Part shown: positions 28,216-36,614 of the stretch, one piece after another
Numbering within the stretch: position 1 is the first letter of the stretch
How the letters are laid out: every line of letters starts with the position of its first letter
Assembly: GCF_023806085.1 (NCBI RefSeq)
Contig: NZ_JAMSLX010000002.1
Span: 310,001 to 374,000 of the forward strand
Length of the DNA stretch: 64,000 nucleotides
Source: Hephaestia sp. MAHUQ-44
Lineage (GTDB): Bacteria; Pseudomonadota; Alphaproteobacteria; Sphingomonadales; Sphingomonadaceae
Reading direction: 5' to 3'
Notes under the pieces: model-generated
The model's input: the letters and a program-made list of their open reading frames with translations, nothing else
Told to the model about the DNA's origin: nothing
Database searches by the model: none
Made by a program: the position numbers and the translations under genes

Positions 28216-28830
28216 ATGAACGACCGACGCGATACGACACGACGAGAAGACAGGCGGCAGGCCATCCTGGACGCGGCCGAATCGCTGTTCCTCGAGCAGG
28301 GTTTTGAGCGGGTCAGCGTCAATGCCATCGTGCAGCGATCGGGCGGTTCGTTGGCAACGGTGTACGATTTGTTCGGAAACAAGCACGGCCTCTTGTACGC
28401 CGTGGTCGATCGGGCGCGCAATGAAGGTCTGAAGGGCGTGGAGGATATTTACGCCGCGGAGACGCGTCCGGGGGCGGTGCTGCGTGAACTGGCGCTGCGT
28501 TATTACGCTTTTGCCACCACCCCGCGCTCGCTCGCGCTCATGCGCCTGGTGATCGCCCAGAGCCTGAGCGATCCCGAATTCGGCCGGCGCTTCAACCAGG
28601 ATGTGCATTTGCGGTTCGTGGCGCGGCTGGCGGAGGCATTCCGCCGCTGGACGGCGGCGGGCAAGGCCCGGATCGATCGCCCGCAGGACGCCGCGGACCT
28701 CTATTTCGCGATCGTCCTGTGCGATGCGCCGGTACGGGCGTTGCTCGGCATCGCGCCCGACGACACCAATGCCGACGCCCTGAATTGGCGCCTCGCGCCG
28801 TTTCTCGAACATTATCATATTGCCGCGTAA
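28216..28830 (+). CDS. TetR/AcrR family transcriptional regulator
   Basis: A 204-residue regulator. The helix-turn-helix lies at about residues 15-55: RRQAILDAAESLFLEQGFER, then SVNAIVQRSGGSLATVYDLF. The C-terminal ligand-binding region shares the shape of AcrR-like proteins. ATG 28216 is preferred over GTG 28204. It is divergent from the RND pump operon and probably represses it, and may also control itself. The inducer is unknown. Confidence 0.92.
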   Translation: MNDRRDTTRREDRRQAILDAAESLFLEQGFERVSVNAIVQRSGGSLATVYDLFGNKHGLLYAVVDRARNEGLKGVEDIYAAETRPGAVLRELALRYYAFATTPRSLALMRLVIAQSLSDPEFGRRFNQDVHLRFVARLAEAFRRWTAAGKARIDRPQDAADLYFAIVLCDAPVRALLGIAPDDTNADALNWRLAPFLEHYHIAA

Positions 28831-28877
28831 AGCGGTCGGCGAGCGTGGGCTGCCGAGCCGCCGCTGGGAGAGAAATT

Positions 28878-30545
28878 TTGCGGATCAGCCGTTTTACCGT
28901 TCTCGCGCTGTGTGTTGTCCTTGCCGTCGCATCGGGCCTGTTGCTCGTTACCCGTCCCGGGCTCTGGCCACTGTTCGTGGTCGCCACGGCGCTATCGCTG
29001 CTGGGCGTCCATGACCTGATCCAGCGTCGCCATTCGGTTCGCCGCAATTACCCCATCATCGGCAACATTCGCTGGCTGATCGAATGGATTCGACCGGAAA
29101 TCCGCCAGTATCTGCTTGAAAGCGATCACGACCGGACCCCTTTTTCGCGCAGCCAGCGGTCGCTCGTTTATGCGCGCGCCAAGAACGAGAGCAGCGAGCG
29201 CGCGTTCGGGACGCAGCTTGACGTCTACGATAACGGTTATGAGTTCATCAGTCCCTCGATCCGGGCGTTCGCGGCGGCTGACCCGGAGAGTTTTCGCATC
29301 GAGATCGGTGGGGATCAATGCGCTGCGCCCTATTCGGCGTCGATTCTGAACATCTCCGCGATGAGTTTCGGCTCGCTGAGCGCGAACGCCGTTCGCGCGC
29401 TGAATCGGGGTGCCCGGATGGGCGGTTTTGCCCACGATACCGGTGAGGGCGGGATCAGCGCCTATCATCGCGAACATGGCGGCGACCTGATCTGGGAATT
29501 GGGCAGCGGCTATTTCGGATGCCGCACGCCGACCGGTGATTTCGACCCCGAACGGTTCGCCGCGCAGGCCGCCGCGCCGCAGGTCCGGATGATTGAGATC
29601 AAGCTCAGCCAGGGCGCCAAGCCGGGTCATGGCGGCATCCTGCCCGGCGCCAAGGTGACCGCCGAAATCGCTGCGACACGCGGGGTTCCGATCGGCATGG
29701 ATTGTGTTTCGCCCTCACGCCACACCGCCTTTTCGACCCCGATCGAGATGATGCACTTCATCGCGCAATTGCGGCACCTGTCGGGCGGCAAGCCGGTCGG
29801 GTTCAAGCTGTGCATCGGGCACCCGTGGGAATTCATGGGGATCGCCAAGGCGATGATCGAAACCGGAATCCGCCCCGATTTCATCGTGGTCGATGGCGCC
29901 GAAGGCGGCACCGGCGCGGCGCCGCTCGAATTTACCGATCATCTCGGTGTGCCGATGCGCGAGGGGCTGTTGTTCGTGCACAATACGCTGGTCGGCGCCG
30001 GGCTCAGGCAGGGCATCAGGATCGGTGCCGCGGGCAAGCTGGTCAGCGCGTTCGACATCGCCAGCGTGCTCGCGATCGGCGCCGATTGGGCCAATGCCGC
30101 GCGCGGTTTCATGTTCGCGCTCGGCTGCATCCAGTCGCTAAGCTGCAACACCAACCGCTGTCCGACGGGGGTGGCGACGCAGGATGCGTCGCGCCAGCGC
30201 GCGCTGGTCGTGCCCGACAAGGCGGAACGGGTCCGCAATTTCCATCGCAACACGCTGGCGGCGCTTTCGGAGATGCTCGCCGCCGCCGGGTTGGAACATC
30301 CGCGCGATCTCGGGCCGCATCACCTGGTGCGCCGCGTCAACCAGACCGAGATCCGGCTCTTCTCGCAATTGCATGTGCTGCTGGAGCCGGGCGAACTCCT
30401 GACCGGTGCCGGCGACCATGATTTCTACAGCTATGCGTGGCGCATGGCGCGTGCCGACAGTTTCGACGCCGCGCCCGCGCTTCAGGCCCGCGCTTCAGGG
30501 CGTCTCCCATCGCGCGGCTCAACCGGTGGGGCAGGGTTTCGTTGA
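28878..30545 (+). CDS. Membrane-anchored FMN-binding glutamate synthase family protein
   Basis: About 555 residues. TTG 28878 is chosen as start: GGGAG lies upstream and two hydrophobic helices follow at once (FTVLALCVVLAVASGLLLV and PLFVVATALSLLGV). The rest is the FMN domain of glutamate synthase: NISAMSFGSLSANA, GIGHPWEF-type loop, VDGAEGGTGAAPLEF, and the cluster-type motif CNTNRCPTGVATQD. Stand-alone family members are not true glutamate synthases and their reaction is unknown. It follows the TetR gene on the same strand with a 47-bp gap. Confidence 0.85.
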   Translation: MRISRFTVLALCVVLAVASGLLLVTRPGLWPLFVVATALSLLGVHDLIQRRHSVRRNYPIIGNIRWLIEWIRPEIRQYLLESDHDRTPFSRSQRSLVYARAKNESSERAFGTQLDVYDNGYEFISPSIRAFAAADPESFRIEIGGDQCAAPYSASILNISAMSFGSLSANAVRALNRGARMGGFAHDTGEGGISAYHREHGGDLIWELGSGYFGCRTPTGDFDPERFAAQAAAPQVRMIEIKLSQGAKPGHGGILPGAKVTAEIAATRGVPIGMDCVSPSRHTAFSTPIEMMHFIAQLRHLSGGKPVGFKLCIGHPWEFMGIAKAMIETGIRPDFIVVDGAEGGTGAAPLEFTDHLGVPMREGLLFVHNTLVGAGLRQGIRIGAAGKLVSAFDIASVLAIGADWANAARGFMFALGCIQSLSCNTNRCPTGVATQDASRQRALVVPDKAERVRNFHRNTLAALSEMLAAAGLEHPRDLGPHHLVRRVNQTEIRLFSQLHVLLEPGELLTGAGDHDFYSYAWRMARADSFDAAPALQARASGRLPSRGSTGGAGFR

Positions 30546-30872
30546 TCCCCAACCGGTAACCGGGTGATTTGACGACTGCCGGGCACGAAGTTCGGGCTGG
30601 TATGATTTCGAGCCGGATGGAATCATCTGTCGACTCGAAAGTCACGGCAAGCAAAAGATAATCCAGGGACGATGCTCATCGAAAACGAAGATGGTGCCGG
30701 CGGTCGATTGGGTCAGGGCAGGCGCTCAACGATCGGCGGCCGGTTCATTGCGCGGCCTGGTTCGCGGGTCGCACTATATGTCCATCACGTACGCCGACGC
30801 CTCGCCGGGGCGCCGCCGGCCGGGCTCGCCGCTGAGCGCGGATCAGCACCTGCTGATCCGCTGCGGGGCGCC
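30546..30872. other. Noncoding gap with a perfect hairpin
   Basis: About 330 bp with no convincing gene. Short frames here are shadows of the neighbours. The only clear structure is GCGGATCAGC (30838-30847), loop ACCT, GCTGATCCGC (30852-30861), a perfect 10-bp stem 11 bp past the stop of the minus-strand hydrolase. It could act as that gene's terminator, although no T run follows. Confidence 0.5.
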
Positions 30873-31529
30873 TCACTTGATCGGCGAGTTGGGGTCCAGC
30901 CGCATGTCGAGATAATTGTCGACCGAGCTCATCAGCTCGGTCATCTCATGCTCGAAGAAATGGTTCGCGCGCGGGATCACGTCGTGGTGGATCGTGATGT
31001 GCTTTTGCGTGCGCAGCTTGTCGACCAGCTTCTGCACCGCGCTCGGCGTGACGACTTCGTCGCCTTCGCCCTGGATGATGATGCCCGAGGACGGGCACGG
31101 CGCGAGGAAGGTGAAATCGTACATATTGGCGGGCGGCGCCACCGAGATGAAGCCGCGGATTTCGGGCCGGCGCATCAAAAGCTGCATCCCGATCCACGCG
31201 CCGAAGCTGACGCCCGCGATCCAGGTGGTCTGCGCTTCGGGGTGGAAGCTCTGCACCCAATCGAGCGCGCTGGCGGCATCCGACAATTCGCCGATGCCGT
31301 TGTCGAACGTGCCCTGGCTCTTGCCGACGCCGCGGAAATTGAACCGCAGCGTCGCGAAACCGCGCCGCTGGAAGGTCTTGTACAGTTCGATGACCATCCG
31401 GTTGTTCATCGTGCCGCCCGCGGTGGGATGCGGGTGCAGGATCATCGCCACCGGCGCGCGCGGGCGCGGTCCGGGGGAAAAGCGGCCTTCGAGGCGCCCC
31501 TCGGGGCCGGGAAAGATAACTTCGGGCAT
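30873..31529 (-). CDS. Alpha/beta hydrolase
   Basis: A 218-residue protein starting at ATG 31529 (MPEVIFPGPEG). The fold is recognisable: AMILHPHPTAGGTMNN forms the oxyanion region, RFNFRGVGKSQGTFD follows, and the nucleophile elbow is IAGVSFGAWIG (Ser in GVSFG). The final His is in PRANHFFEHEM, and an Asp precedes it in GEGDEVV. This small subfamily is widespread and of unknown substrate. It is divergent from the cysteine desulfurase operon by 89 bp. Confidence 0.88.
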   Translation of the reverse strand: MPEVIFPGPEGRLEGRFSPGPRPRAPVAMILHPHPTAGGTMNNRMVIELYKTFQRRGFATLRFNFRGVGKSQGTFDNGIGELSDAASALDWVQSFHPEAQTTWIAGVSFGAWIGMQLLMRRPEIRGFISVAPPANMYDFTFLAPCPSSGIIIQGEGDEVVTPSAVQKLVDKLRTQKHITIHHDVIPRANHFFEHEMTELMSSVDNYLDMRLDPNSPIK

Positions 31530-31618
31530 AATACTCGTTGGCTTGGCGCAGTGGCGCGGGAGATCGTCGCCGCTATATAGGCGACGGACCCCGTTTCGCA
31601 ATCTTGCTGGAAGTTCGA

Positions 31619-32692
31619 TTGGCCGATCGCCTGTATCTGGATCACGCTGCCACCACCCCGATGACCGAGGCCGCTGGTGCCGCCGTTGCGCAAGGCTTTG
31701 CCCGCTGGGCCAATCCGTCGTCGCCGCACGCCGAAGGCCGCGCCGCGCGCGCCGCGCTGGAAGAGGCGCGCCGCCGCATCGCTAAGGCCTATGGCTGGCG
31801 CCACGATCTGATCCTGACGAGCGGCGCCACCGAGGCGCTGGCGATCGCGCTCGGCCGGGCGCTGGCGCCGCGCCGGCTGATCTCGTCGGTCGAGCACGAT
31901 TCGGCGATCCGCGCGGCGGGCGAGGCGGTGATGATCGGCGTCGATGGCGATGGCCTCGTCCGCCCCGACGCGCTCGAAGCCGCGCTCGAAGGGACGCGCG
32001 CGATCGTCGCGATCCAATGGGCCAATAGCGAAACCGGGGTGCGCCAGCCGATCGCCGAGCTGGCGCGACTCATCCACGCGGCGGGCGGCCTGCTGCTTGT
32101 CGATGCCGCGCAAATGCCCGCGGGCGCCGATCCCGCGCCCATCGATCATGCCGATTTCATCGTCGTCTCGGCGCACAAGCGTGGGGGCCCACCGGGGGTG
32201 GGCGCGCTGCTGGTGCGCGATCTCGGCACGCTGTCGCCCACCGGCGGGCAGGAACGCGGCTATCGCGCGGGCACCGAGAATCTGCCCGGCGCGCTCGGCT
32301 TCGCGGCGGCGGTCGAGGAACCCGAGGATATTGCCCGCATGGCGGCGCTGCGCGCGACGCTCGACGACGCGATCCGGCGCTCGGGCGGCGAGGTGCTGGC
32401 CGAGAACGCCCCGCGCCATCCCGCGATCGGCTCATACCGGATGCGCGGCACCGCGGCGGCGGCGCAGTTGATCCGGCTCGATATGGCCGGGATCGCGGTG
32501 TCGGCGGGGAGTGCGTGCTCGAGCGGCAGCATGAAGCCGAGCCATGTCCTCGGTGCGATGGGCTGGCGCGAACCCGCGCTGCGCGAGGTCATCCGGATCA
32601 GCTTCGGTCGTACCACCAGCGAGGAAGACGTCGCCCGCATGATCGCCGCCTGGCGGCAGGTCGCGCGCGAGACACGGAGTTTCGCGGCGTGA
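31619..32692 (+). CDS. Cysteine desulfurase, first of a tandem pair
   Basis: About 357 residues starting at TTG 31619 (LADRLYLDHAATTPM), with GGAAG six bases upstream. The frame from 31538 overlaps the divergent gene region and is rejected. PLP-binding motifs: LTSGATEALAIAL, QWANSETGVRQPI, and the Schiff-base Lys in SAHKRGGPPGVGALL. The persulfide-forming Cys loop is AGSACSSGSMKPSHVL near residues 295-310, IscS/NifS style. It overlaps the next desulfurase by 4 bp. Confidence 0.92.
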   Translation: MADRLYLDHAATTPMTEAAGAAVAQGFARWANPSSPHAEGRAARAALEEARRRIAKAYGWRHDLILTSGATEALAIALGRALAPRRLISSVEHDSAIRAAGEAVMIGVDGDGLVRPDALEAALEGTRAIVAIQWANSETGVRQPIAELARLIHAAGGLLLVDAAQMPAGADPAPIDHADFIVVSAHKRGGPPGVGALLVRDLGTLSPTGGQERGYRAGTENLPGALGFAAAVEEPEDIARMAALRATLDDAIRRSGGEVLAENAPRHPAIGSYRMRGTAAAAQLIRLDMAGIAVSAGSACSSGSMKPSHVLGAMGWREPALREVIRISFGRTTSEEDVARMIAAWRQVARETRSFAA

Positions 32693-33786
32693 CCTATCTC
32701 GATTATCAGGCAACCACGCCGCTCGCGCCCGAGGCGCTGGCCGCGATGCTGCCCTGGCTGGAGACGCAGCACGCCAACCCGCATTCGCCCCACAGCGCGG
32801 GCCGTGCGGCCAAAGCGGCGGTCGAACATGCGCGCGATCAGGTCGCCGCGCTGCTGCCGCCGGGTGGGCAACTCGCCTTCACCAGCGGCGCCACCGAGGC
32901 GCTCAACTGGGCGATCAAGGGCAGCACCGGCCCGATCGTCACGCTCGCGACCGAACATGCCGCGGTGCTCGATACCGTGGCCGCCGAGCAGGCGCGTGGC
33001 CGCAGGGTCACGATCCTGCCGGTGGGCGGTGACGGGCTGGTCGATCGCGATGCCGCGCGCGCCGCGATTGTGCCCAGCACCGGCCTCGTCGCGGCGATGC
33101 TGGTCAATAACGAAATCGGCGTGATCCAGCCGATCGCCGATCTCGCCGCGCTGGCGCACGCAGCCGGCGCGCTCATGCTGTGCGACGCCGTGCAAGGTTA
33201 CGGCCGGGTGCCGATCCCCGAGACGTGCGATCTGGTCGCGATCTCGGGCCACAAGGTCCACGGCCCCAAGGGCATCGGTGCGCTGTGGCTTCGCGACGGC
33301 GTCGCGATCGAGCCCTTGCTCCACGGCGGCGGGCAGGAGGCCCCCGGCCGCTCGGGCACGCTCTCACCGGCGCTCTGCGCGGGTTTCGGCGCTGCCGCCG
33401 CGCTGATGAAAGCACGGACCGACCAAGACACGGCGCACGTCGAACGATTGTGGGAGGTAGCGTCAGCCCAATTCGAGGCAGCCCAACAATGGCGGCTCAA
33501 CGGCGCCGCCACCCCGCGCTACCACGGTAATCTCAACCTGCGTCACGCCGGGCTCGACGTGAACCGGCTGCTGTCCGATCTGCGCGACGTCGCTTTCTCC
33601 GCCGGCTCGGCCTGCGCGAGCGGCTCGGGCCGCCCCAGCCATGTGCTGCGCGCGATCGGCCTCAGCGATGCCGAGGCGCGGTCGAGCATCCGCCTCGGCT
33701 TCGGCCGCACCACCACGGAGGACGAACTGGTCGCCGCGCTCACCCGGATTATCGCCGCCGCCGCCGCGCAACGGGTGGCGGCATGA
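32689..33786 (+). CDS. Cysteine desulfurase, second of a tandem pair
   Basis: A 365-residue paralogue starting at GTG 32689 (VTYLDYQATTPLAPE), overlapping the previous stop by 4 bp. It has all functional motifs: FTSGATEALNWAIKG, LVNNEIGVIQPI, PLP Lys in ISGHKVHGPKGIGALW, RSGTLSP, and active Cys in AGSACASGSGRPSHVL. It also contains HAAVLDTV with the usual His. Both copies look active. It overlaps the ferredoxin gene by 4 bp (ATGA). It supplies persulfide sulfur for Fe-S clusters or tRNA modification. Confidence 0.93.
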   Translation: MTYLDYQATTPLAPEALAAMLPWLETQHANPHSPHSAGRAAKAAVEHARDQVAALLPPGGQLAFTSGATEALNWAIKGSTGPIVTLATEHAAVLDTVAAEQARGRRVTILPVGGDGLVDRDAARAAIVPSTGLVAAMLVNNEIGVIQPIADLAALAHAAGALMLCDAVQGYGRVPIPETCDLVAISGHKVHGPKGIGALWLRDGVAIEPLLHGGGQEAPGRSGTLSPALCAGFGAAAALMKARTDQDTAHVERLWEVASAQFEAAQQWRLNGAATPRYHGNLNLRHAGLDVNRLLSDLRDVAFSAGSACASGSGRPSHVLRAIGLSDAEARSSIRLGFGRTTTEDELVAALTRIIAAAAAQRVAA

Positions 33787-34118
33787 CGCGCGTCCGCTTC
33801 GTCAGCGCCGACGGCACCCGGATCGAGGAAGCGCGCGGATCGCCCGGCGATTGCCTGCTCGATCTCGCGCAGGCGTACGGCCAGCCGCTCGAGGGGACGT
33901 GCGAGGGGCAGATGGCGTGTTCGACCTGCCACGTCATCGTCGCCGCCGAGGACGCCGACAAGCTGCCGCCGCCGAGCGAGGAGGAGGAGGACATGCTCGA
34001 TCTCGCGATCGGCGCGACGCGCACCAGCCGGCTCGCCTGCCAGATCGTGCTCACCGACGCGATCGACAGCCTGACGGTAAAGATGCCGCCGGGCGCGCAC
34101 GACATGCGGTGGCGCTGA
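33783..34118 (+). CDS. 2Fe-2S ferredoxin, adrenodoxin/IscFdx type
   Basis: A 111-residue ferredoxin. Cluster ligands are visible in GTCEGQMACSTCHVIV (C-x5-C-x2-C) and the fourth in RLACQIVL. The acidic stretch PPPSEEEEDMLD is the partner-binding helix typical of the vertebrate-type (Fdx) class. It starts at ATG 33783, overlapping the desulfurase stop. It probably passes electrons to Fe-S cluster assembly on the desulfurase-scaffold complex. Confidence 0.93.
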   Translation: MTRVRFVSADGTRIEEARGSPGDCLLDLAQAYGQPLEGTCEGQMACSTCHVIVAAEDADKLPPPSEEEEDMLDLAIGATRTSRLACQIVLTDAIDSLTVKMPPGAHDMRWR

Positions 34119-34990
34119 TGCTCGATCGACGCGTCGTCGTCGGCGGCCTGATGGCGCTGGGCGCAGCCGGTTGCCACCGTGCGACGGCCCCGCAGGATGT
34201 CGCGGCGTCACCCGATCTCGCGGCGATCGCGACCAAAACCGGCGGGCGACTCGGCGTCGCCGCGCTCGATACCGGCAGCGGCCGCCGCCTCGGCCACGAT
34301 CCCGATTCGCGCTACGCTTTGTGTTCGACCTTCAAGATGCCGCTCGCCGCCGCGGTCCTCGCGCGCGTCGATACCGGCGCCCTCGCGCTCGATGACAGGT
34401 TGCCGTTCACCGACGCCGATCTGCTCGAACACGCCCCGGCGGTGCGCGAGCACCTCGCCGAGCGCGCGATCGCGGTGGGCGATGCCTGCGCGGGCGCGGT
34501 CGAGCGGTCGGACAACAGCGCCGCCAATCTGCTGCTGCGCAGGATCGGTGGCCCCGAGGCGCTGACGCACTTCATGCGCGCGGCGGGCGATCCGGTGTCG
34601 CGGCTCGATCGCTACGAGACCGCGCTCAATCTGGTCGGCCCCGGTGAGGTCCACGATACGACCACGCCGACAGCGATGATCGGGCTGATGCACGCGCTGC
34701 TGCTCGGCAATGTCCTGACGCCACCGTCGCGCGCGCAACTCATCGCCTGGCTGGTCGCGGGCCAGACCGGCGGCGCGCTGCTCCGCGCGGGCCTGCCGCC
34801 CGCCTGGCGCGTCGGCGACAAGACCGGGCGCAGCGGGGAGGGCGCGGTCAACGACATTGCGATCGCCTGGCCGCCGGGCCGCGCGCCGATCCTGATCGCC
34901 TCCTATCTCTACGCGCCCAAGCTTTCCGCCGATCAGGCGAACGCGGTCCACGCCGATGTCGCGCGCGTCGTGGCGGCGGTGCTCGCGTAA
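34118..34990 (+). CDS. Class A beta-lactamase
   Basis: A 290-residue protein starting at ATG 34118, one base over the ferredoxin stop (TGATG). The N-terminus DRRVVVGGLMALGAAGC carries twin Arg and a lipobox, so it may be a lipoprotein or Tat substrate. All class A active-site motifs are present: CSTFK (Ser70-x-x-Lys73), SDN (Ser130), ETALN (Glu166 and Asn170) and DKTG (Lys234-Thr-Gly). It should hydrolyse penicillin-type beta-lactams in the periplasm. Its place as the last overlapping gene of an Fe-S operon is unusual. No mobile-element signs surround it, so it looks chromosomal and long resident. Confidence 0.9.
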   Translation: MLDRRVVVGGLMALGAAGCHRATAPQDVAASPDLAAIATKTGGRLGVAALDTGSGRRLGHDPDSRYALCSTFKMPLAAAVLARVDTGALALDDRLPFTDADLLEHAPAVREHLAERAIAVGDACAGAVERSDNSAANLLLRRIGGPEALTHFMRAAGDPVSRLDRYETALNLVGPGEVHDTTTPTAMIGLMHALLLGNVLTPPSRAQLIAWLVAGQTGGALLRAGLPPAWRVGDKTGRSGEGAVNDIAIAWPPGRAPILIASYLYAPKLSADQANAVHADVARVVAAVLA

Positions 34991-35024
34991 CGGCTTGATC
35001 CGCCGCGCGACCTCGCCCATATGG

Positions 35025-35125
35025 CGCGCGGGAGTCGGGCGGACGAGGTCATCGCCAACCCGGTCAGGTCCGGAAGGAAGCAGCCGCAACGATTTCGCCC
35101 CGGGTCGTTCCGGCTCCCACCGCCC
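35025..35125 (+). ncRNA. ffs: Signal recognition particle RNA, small bacterial (4.5S) type
   Basis: The conserved core GGTCAGGTCCGGAAGGAAGC begins at 35062 and continues AGCC; it contains the GGAA tetraloop and the Ffh-binding internal loop. The terminal helix is formed by GGGAGTCGG (35030-35038) and CCGGCTCCC (35110-35118). The total of about 90-100 nt is normal for alphaproteobacteria. Exact ends are estimated. The partner genes ffh and ftsY are also in this window. Confidence 0.92.
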
Positions 35126-35232
35126 ACCGCCAAGATTTAGCACAGCTAAATCGCGAACAGGGGCTTGCCCGGCCGGCGGCGCCCCGGCGCCGACCGACGA
35201 CGCGGCTCTGCCTCGGCGGAACCATCCCACCA

Positions 35233-35637
35233 TCACCGCCCCCCATTCGGCCCCAACGCCTCGATAATCCGGCAATCCGCCACGATTCCCCCCTGGCACG
35301 AATCGATCACTGCCTTCAGCTCGCGGCGCAGCGCGGCGAGATCGGCCAGCTTGCGCTCGACCTCGCGCAGATGCGCCCGCGCGATGCTATCGATTCCGGC
35401 ACAATCGCACCGCCGGTCATCGGCCAGATCGAGCAACGCCCGCACCTCATCGAGCGAAAACCCCAGATCGCGCGCGCGCCGGACGAACGACAGCCGCGCC
35501 AGCGCGGCGGCCCCATAATCGCGATAGTTTCCCGCCGTGCGCGGCGGCTTGGGCAACAGCCCGATCCGCTCGTAATAGCGGATGGTCTCGACCTTGGTGT
35601 TGGTCGCCTTGCCGAGATCGCCGATCGTCAACGCCAT
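35233..35637 (-). CDS. MerR family regulator, heavy-metal type
   Basis: A 134-residue regulator. The N-terminal DNA-binding helix pair reads MALTIGDLGKATNTKVETIR, then YYERIGLLPKPPRTAGNYR. A dimerisation helix follows, and a C-terminal metal-binding loop has CDC near residue 78 and a further Cys pair (SCQGG, DCRII). This is the layout of CadR/PbrR/ZntR-type sensors. It is divergent from a CDF exporter, and the promoter between them has the MerR geometry, so it almost certainly regulates that exporter in response to a divalent metal. Confidence 0.92.
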   Translation of the reverse strand: MALTIGDLGKATNTKVETIRYYERIGLLPKPPRTAGNYRDYGAAALARLSFVRRARDLGFSLDEVRALLDLADDRRCDCAGIDSIARAHLREVERKLADLAALRRELKAVIDSCQGGIVADCRIIEALGPNGGR

Positions 35638-35641
35638 GCGC

Positions 35642-35672
35642 TTGACCCTGTAGTTGCTACAGCCCGTATAGC
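35642..35672 (+). promoter_or_regulatory. MerR-type promoter with dyad operator
   Basis: TTGACC (-35, 35642-35647), a 19-bp spacer, then TATAGC (-10, 35667-35672). The long 19-bp spacer is characteristic of MerR-activated promoters. Inside it lies the perfect dyad CTGTAG-TTG-CTACAG (35648-35662), the expected regulator binding site. It points toward the CDF exporter. Confidence 0.82.
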
Positions 35673-35705
35673 CCGATCATCGCGGACAAAAAACGGGCGG
35701 TGGCC

Positions 35706-36350
35706 ATGGCAGGCGGATGTTGCGGAGGATGCGAGGAGCCGGCTCCGGCGCAGGATAAAGCGTGGCGCCGCGTGCTGTGGATCGCGCTCGGCATCAACGC
35801 CGCGATGTTCGGGGTCGAAATCGTCGCCGGCGTCACCGCCGGTTCGGCCGCGCTCAAGGCCGACGCGCTCGATTTTCTGGGCGACAGCGCCAATTATGCG
35901 ATCAGCCTCGGCGTCGCCGGGCTCGCGCTGCACTGGCGCGCCCGCGCGGCATTGCTCAAGGGTGCGTCGCTGGTAGCGCTCGGCTCGGTGGTGCTCGCCA
36001 GCACGCTCTGGATGATAGTGGCGGGCGGGCTGCCCGAGGCCGACACGATGGGGGCGATCGGCACGCTCGCGCTGGTCGCCAATTTCGTCTGTGCGCTGAT
36101 GCTGTGGCGCCACCGGGAAGGCGACGCCAACCGCCGCTCGGTGTGGATCTGCTCGCGCAACGATGCGATCGGCAATATCGCGGTGGTCGCTGCCGCGTTC
36201 GGGGTGTTCGGCACCGGCACGGCGTGGCCTGACATCATCGTCGCGGTGATCCTCGCCGGGCTCGGCGTCAGCGGCGGGTGGCAGATCATCGCCCACGCCC
36301 GCCGCGACCTGCGCCAGCCCCGGTCGACAGTCTTTCAGTTGATCGACTAG
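35706..36350 (+). CDS. Cation diffusion facilitator-type metal exporter
   Basis: A 214-residue membrane protein. After a Cys-rich start (AGGCCGGCEE) it has about six helices with SAALKADALDFLGDSANYAI, where the HxxxD/DxxxD metal site of CDF transporters is modified to D-A-L-D-x-x-x-D, and a second pair in CSRNDAIGNIAVV. This matches the short CDF-like subgroup lacking the C-terminal domain. It probably exports Zn, Cd or Co in exchange for protons. Start ATG 35706 is used; GTG 35700 is alternative. Controlled by the MerR gene next to it. Confidence 0.85.
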   Translation: MAGGCCGGCEEPAPAQDKAWRRVLWIALGINAAMFGVEIVAGVTAGSAALKADALDFLGDSANYAISLGVAGLALHWRARAALLKGASLVALGSVVLASTLWMIVAGGLPEADTMGAIGTLALVANFVCALMLWRHREGDANRRSVWICSRNDAIGNIAVVAAAFGVFGTGTAWPDIIVAVILAGLGVSGGWQIIAHARRDLRQPRSTVFQLID

Positions 36351-36379
36351 CCGCCGCTGATAGCCAATCGTGAACAGCG

Positions 36380-36409
36380 TTGTCCTACACGGTCGCGTTC
36401 TGATATAGA
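36380..36409 (+). promoter_or_regulatory. Candidate promoter upstream of dnaX
   Basis: TTGTCC (36380-36385) and TATAGA (36404-36409) are separated by 18 bp, an acceptable housekeeping promoter. The predicted start of transcription is near 36416, only one or two bases before an ATG (36417) that opens a short frame. Confidence 0.45.
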
Positions 36410-36416
36410 ACAAACC

Positions 36417-36614
36417 ATGACCATCGCGCCGATTTCGTCCACCCCGGTCACGCCTTGGCGCTACCCCCTCCCGCGCGTCAACTTTGTCAACTTAGAGTCT
36501 GGCTCCCCTGTCATGGGAGCGGGCCGGTACCGCCGCTGTTTCGGTATCACCGAAACAGATTACCCCCTCCAGTGCAGACGCCTTTCGACATCCGTCGCTC
36601 CCATGCCTAGATAG
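36417..36614 (+). CDS. Possible 65-residue leader peptide ahead of dnaX
   Basis: A short frame from ATG 36417 to TAG 36614 encodes a Pro/Arg-rich peptide with VNFVNLES from a GTCAACTT direct repeat (36477-36484, 36486-36493). It would be nearly leaderless given the candidate promoter. It ends six bases before the dnaX start. The frame crosses a repeat-like region with two hairpins, so its coding status is doubtful. Confidence 0.22.
   Translation: MTIAPISSTPVTPWRYPLPRVNFVNLESGSPVMGAGRYRRCFGITETDYPLQCRRLSTSVAPMPR
36502..36557 (+). repeat. Two hairpins in the dnaX upstream region, part of a repeat family
   Basis: GCTCCC (36502-36507) pairs with GGGAGC (36515-36520), and TGTTTCGGT (36537-36545) pairs perfectly with ACCGAAACA (36549-36557) around a 3-base loop. 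GGGAGCGGGCCGGT at 36515-36528 recurs exactly at 39500-39513 in an intergenic palindrome, which suggests a dispersed repeat. Confidence 0.5.

Noticed and set aside
30672-31580. Plus-strand frame of about 300 residues opposite the alpha/beta hydrolase
   Set aside because: It is a shadow of the hydrolase gene: rich in Arg, Asp and His, no domain, while the opposite strand encodes a clear catalytic fold.
34991-35024. Possible tRNA next to the SRP RNA
   Set aside because: No cloverleaf, T-loop GTTCGA or CCA pattern could be formed.
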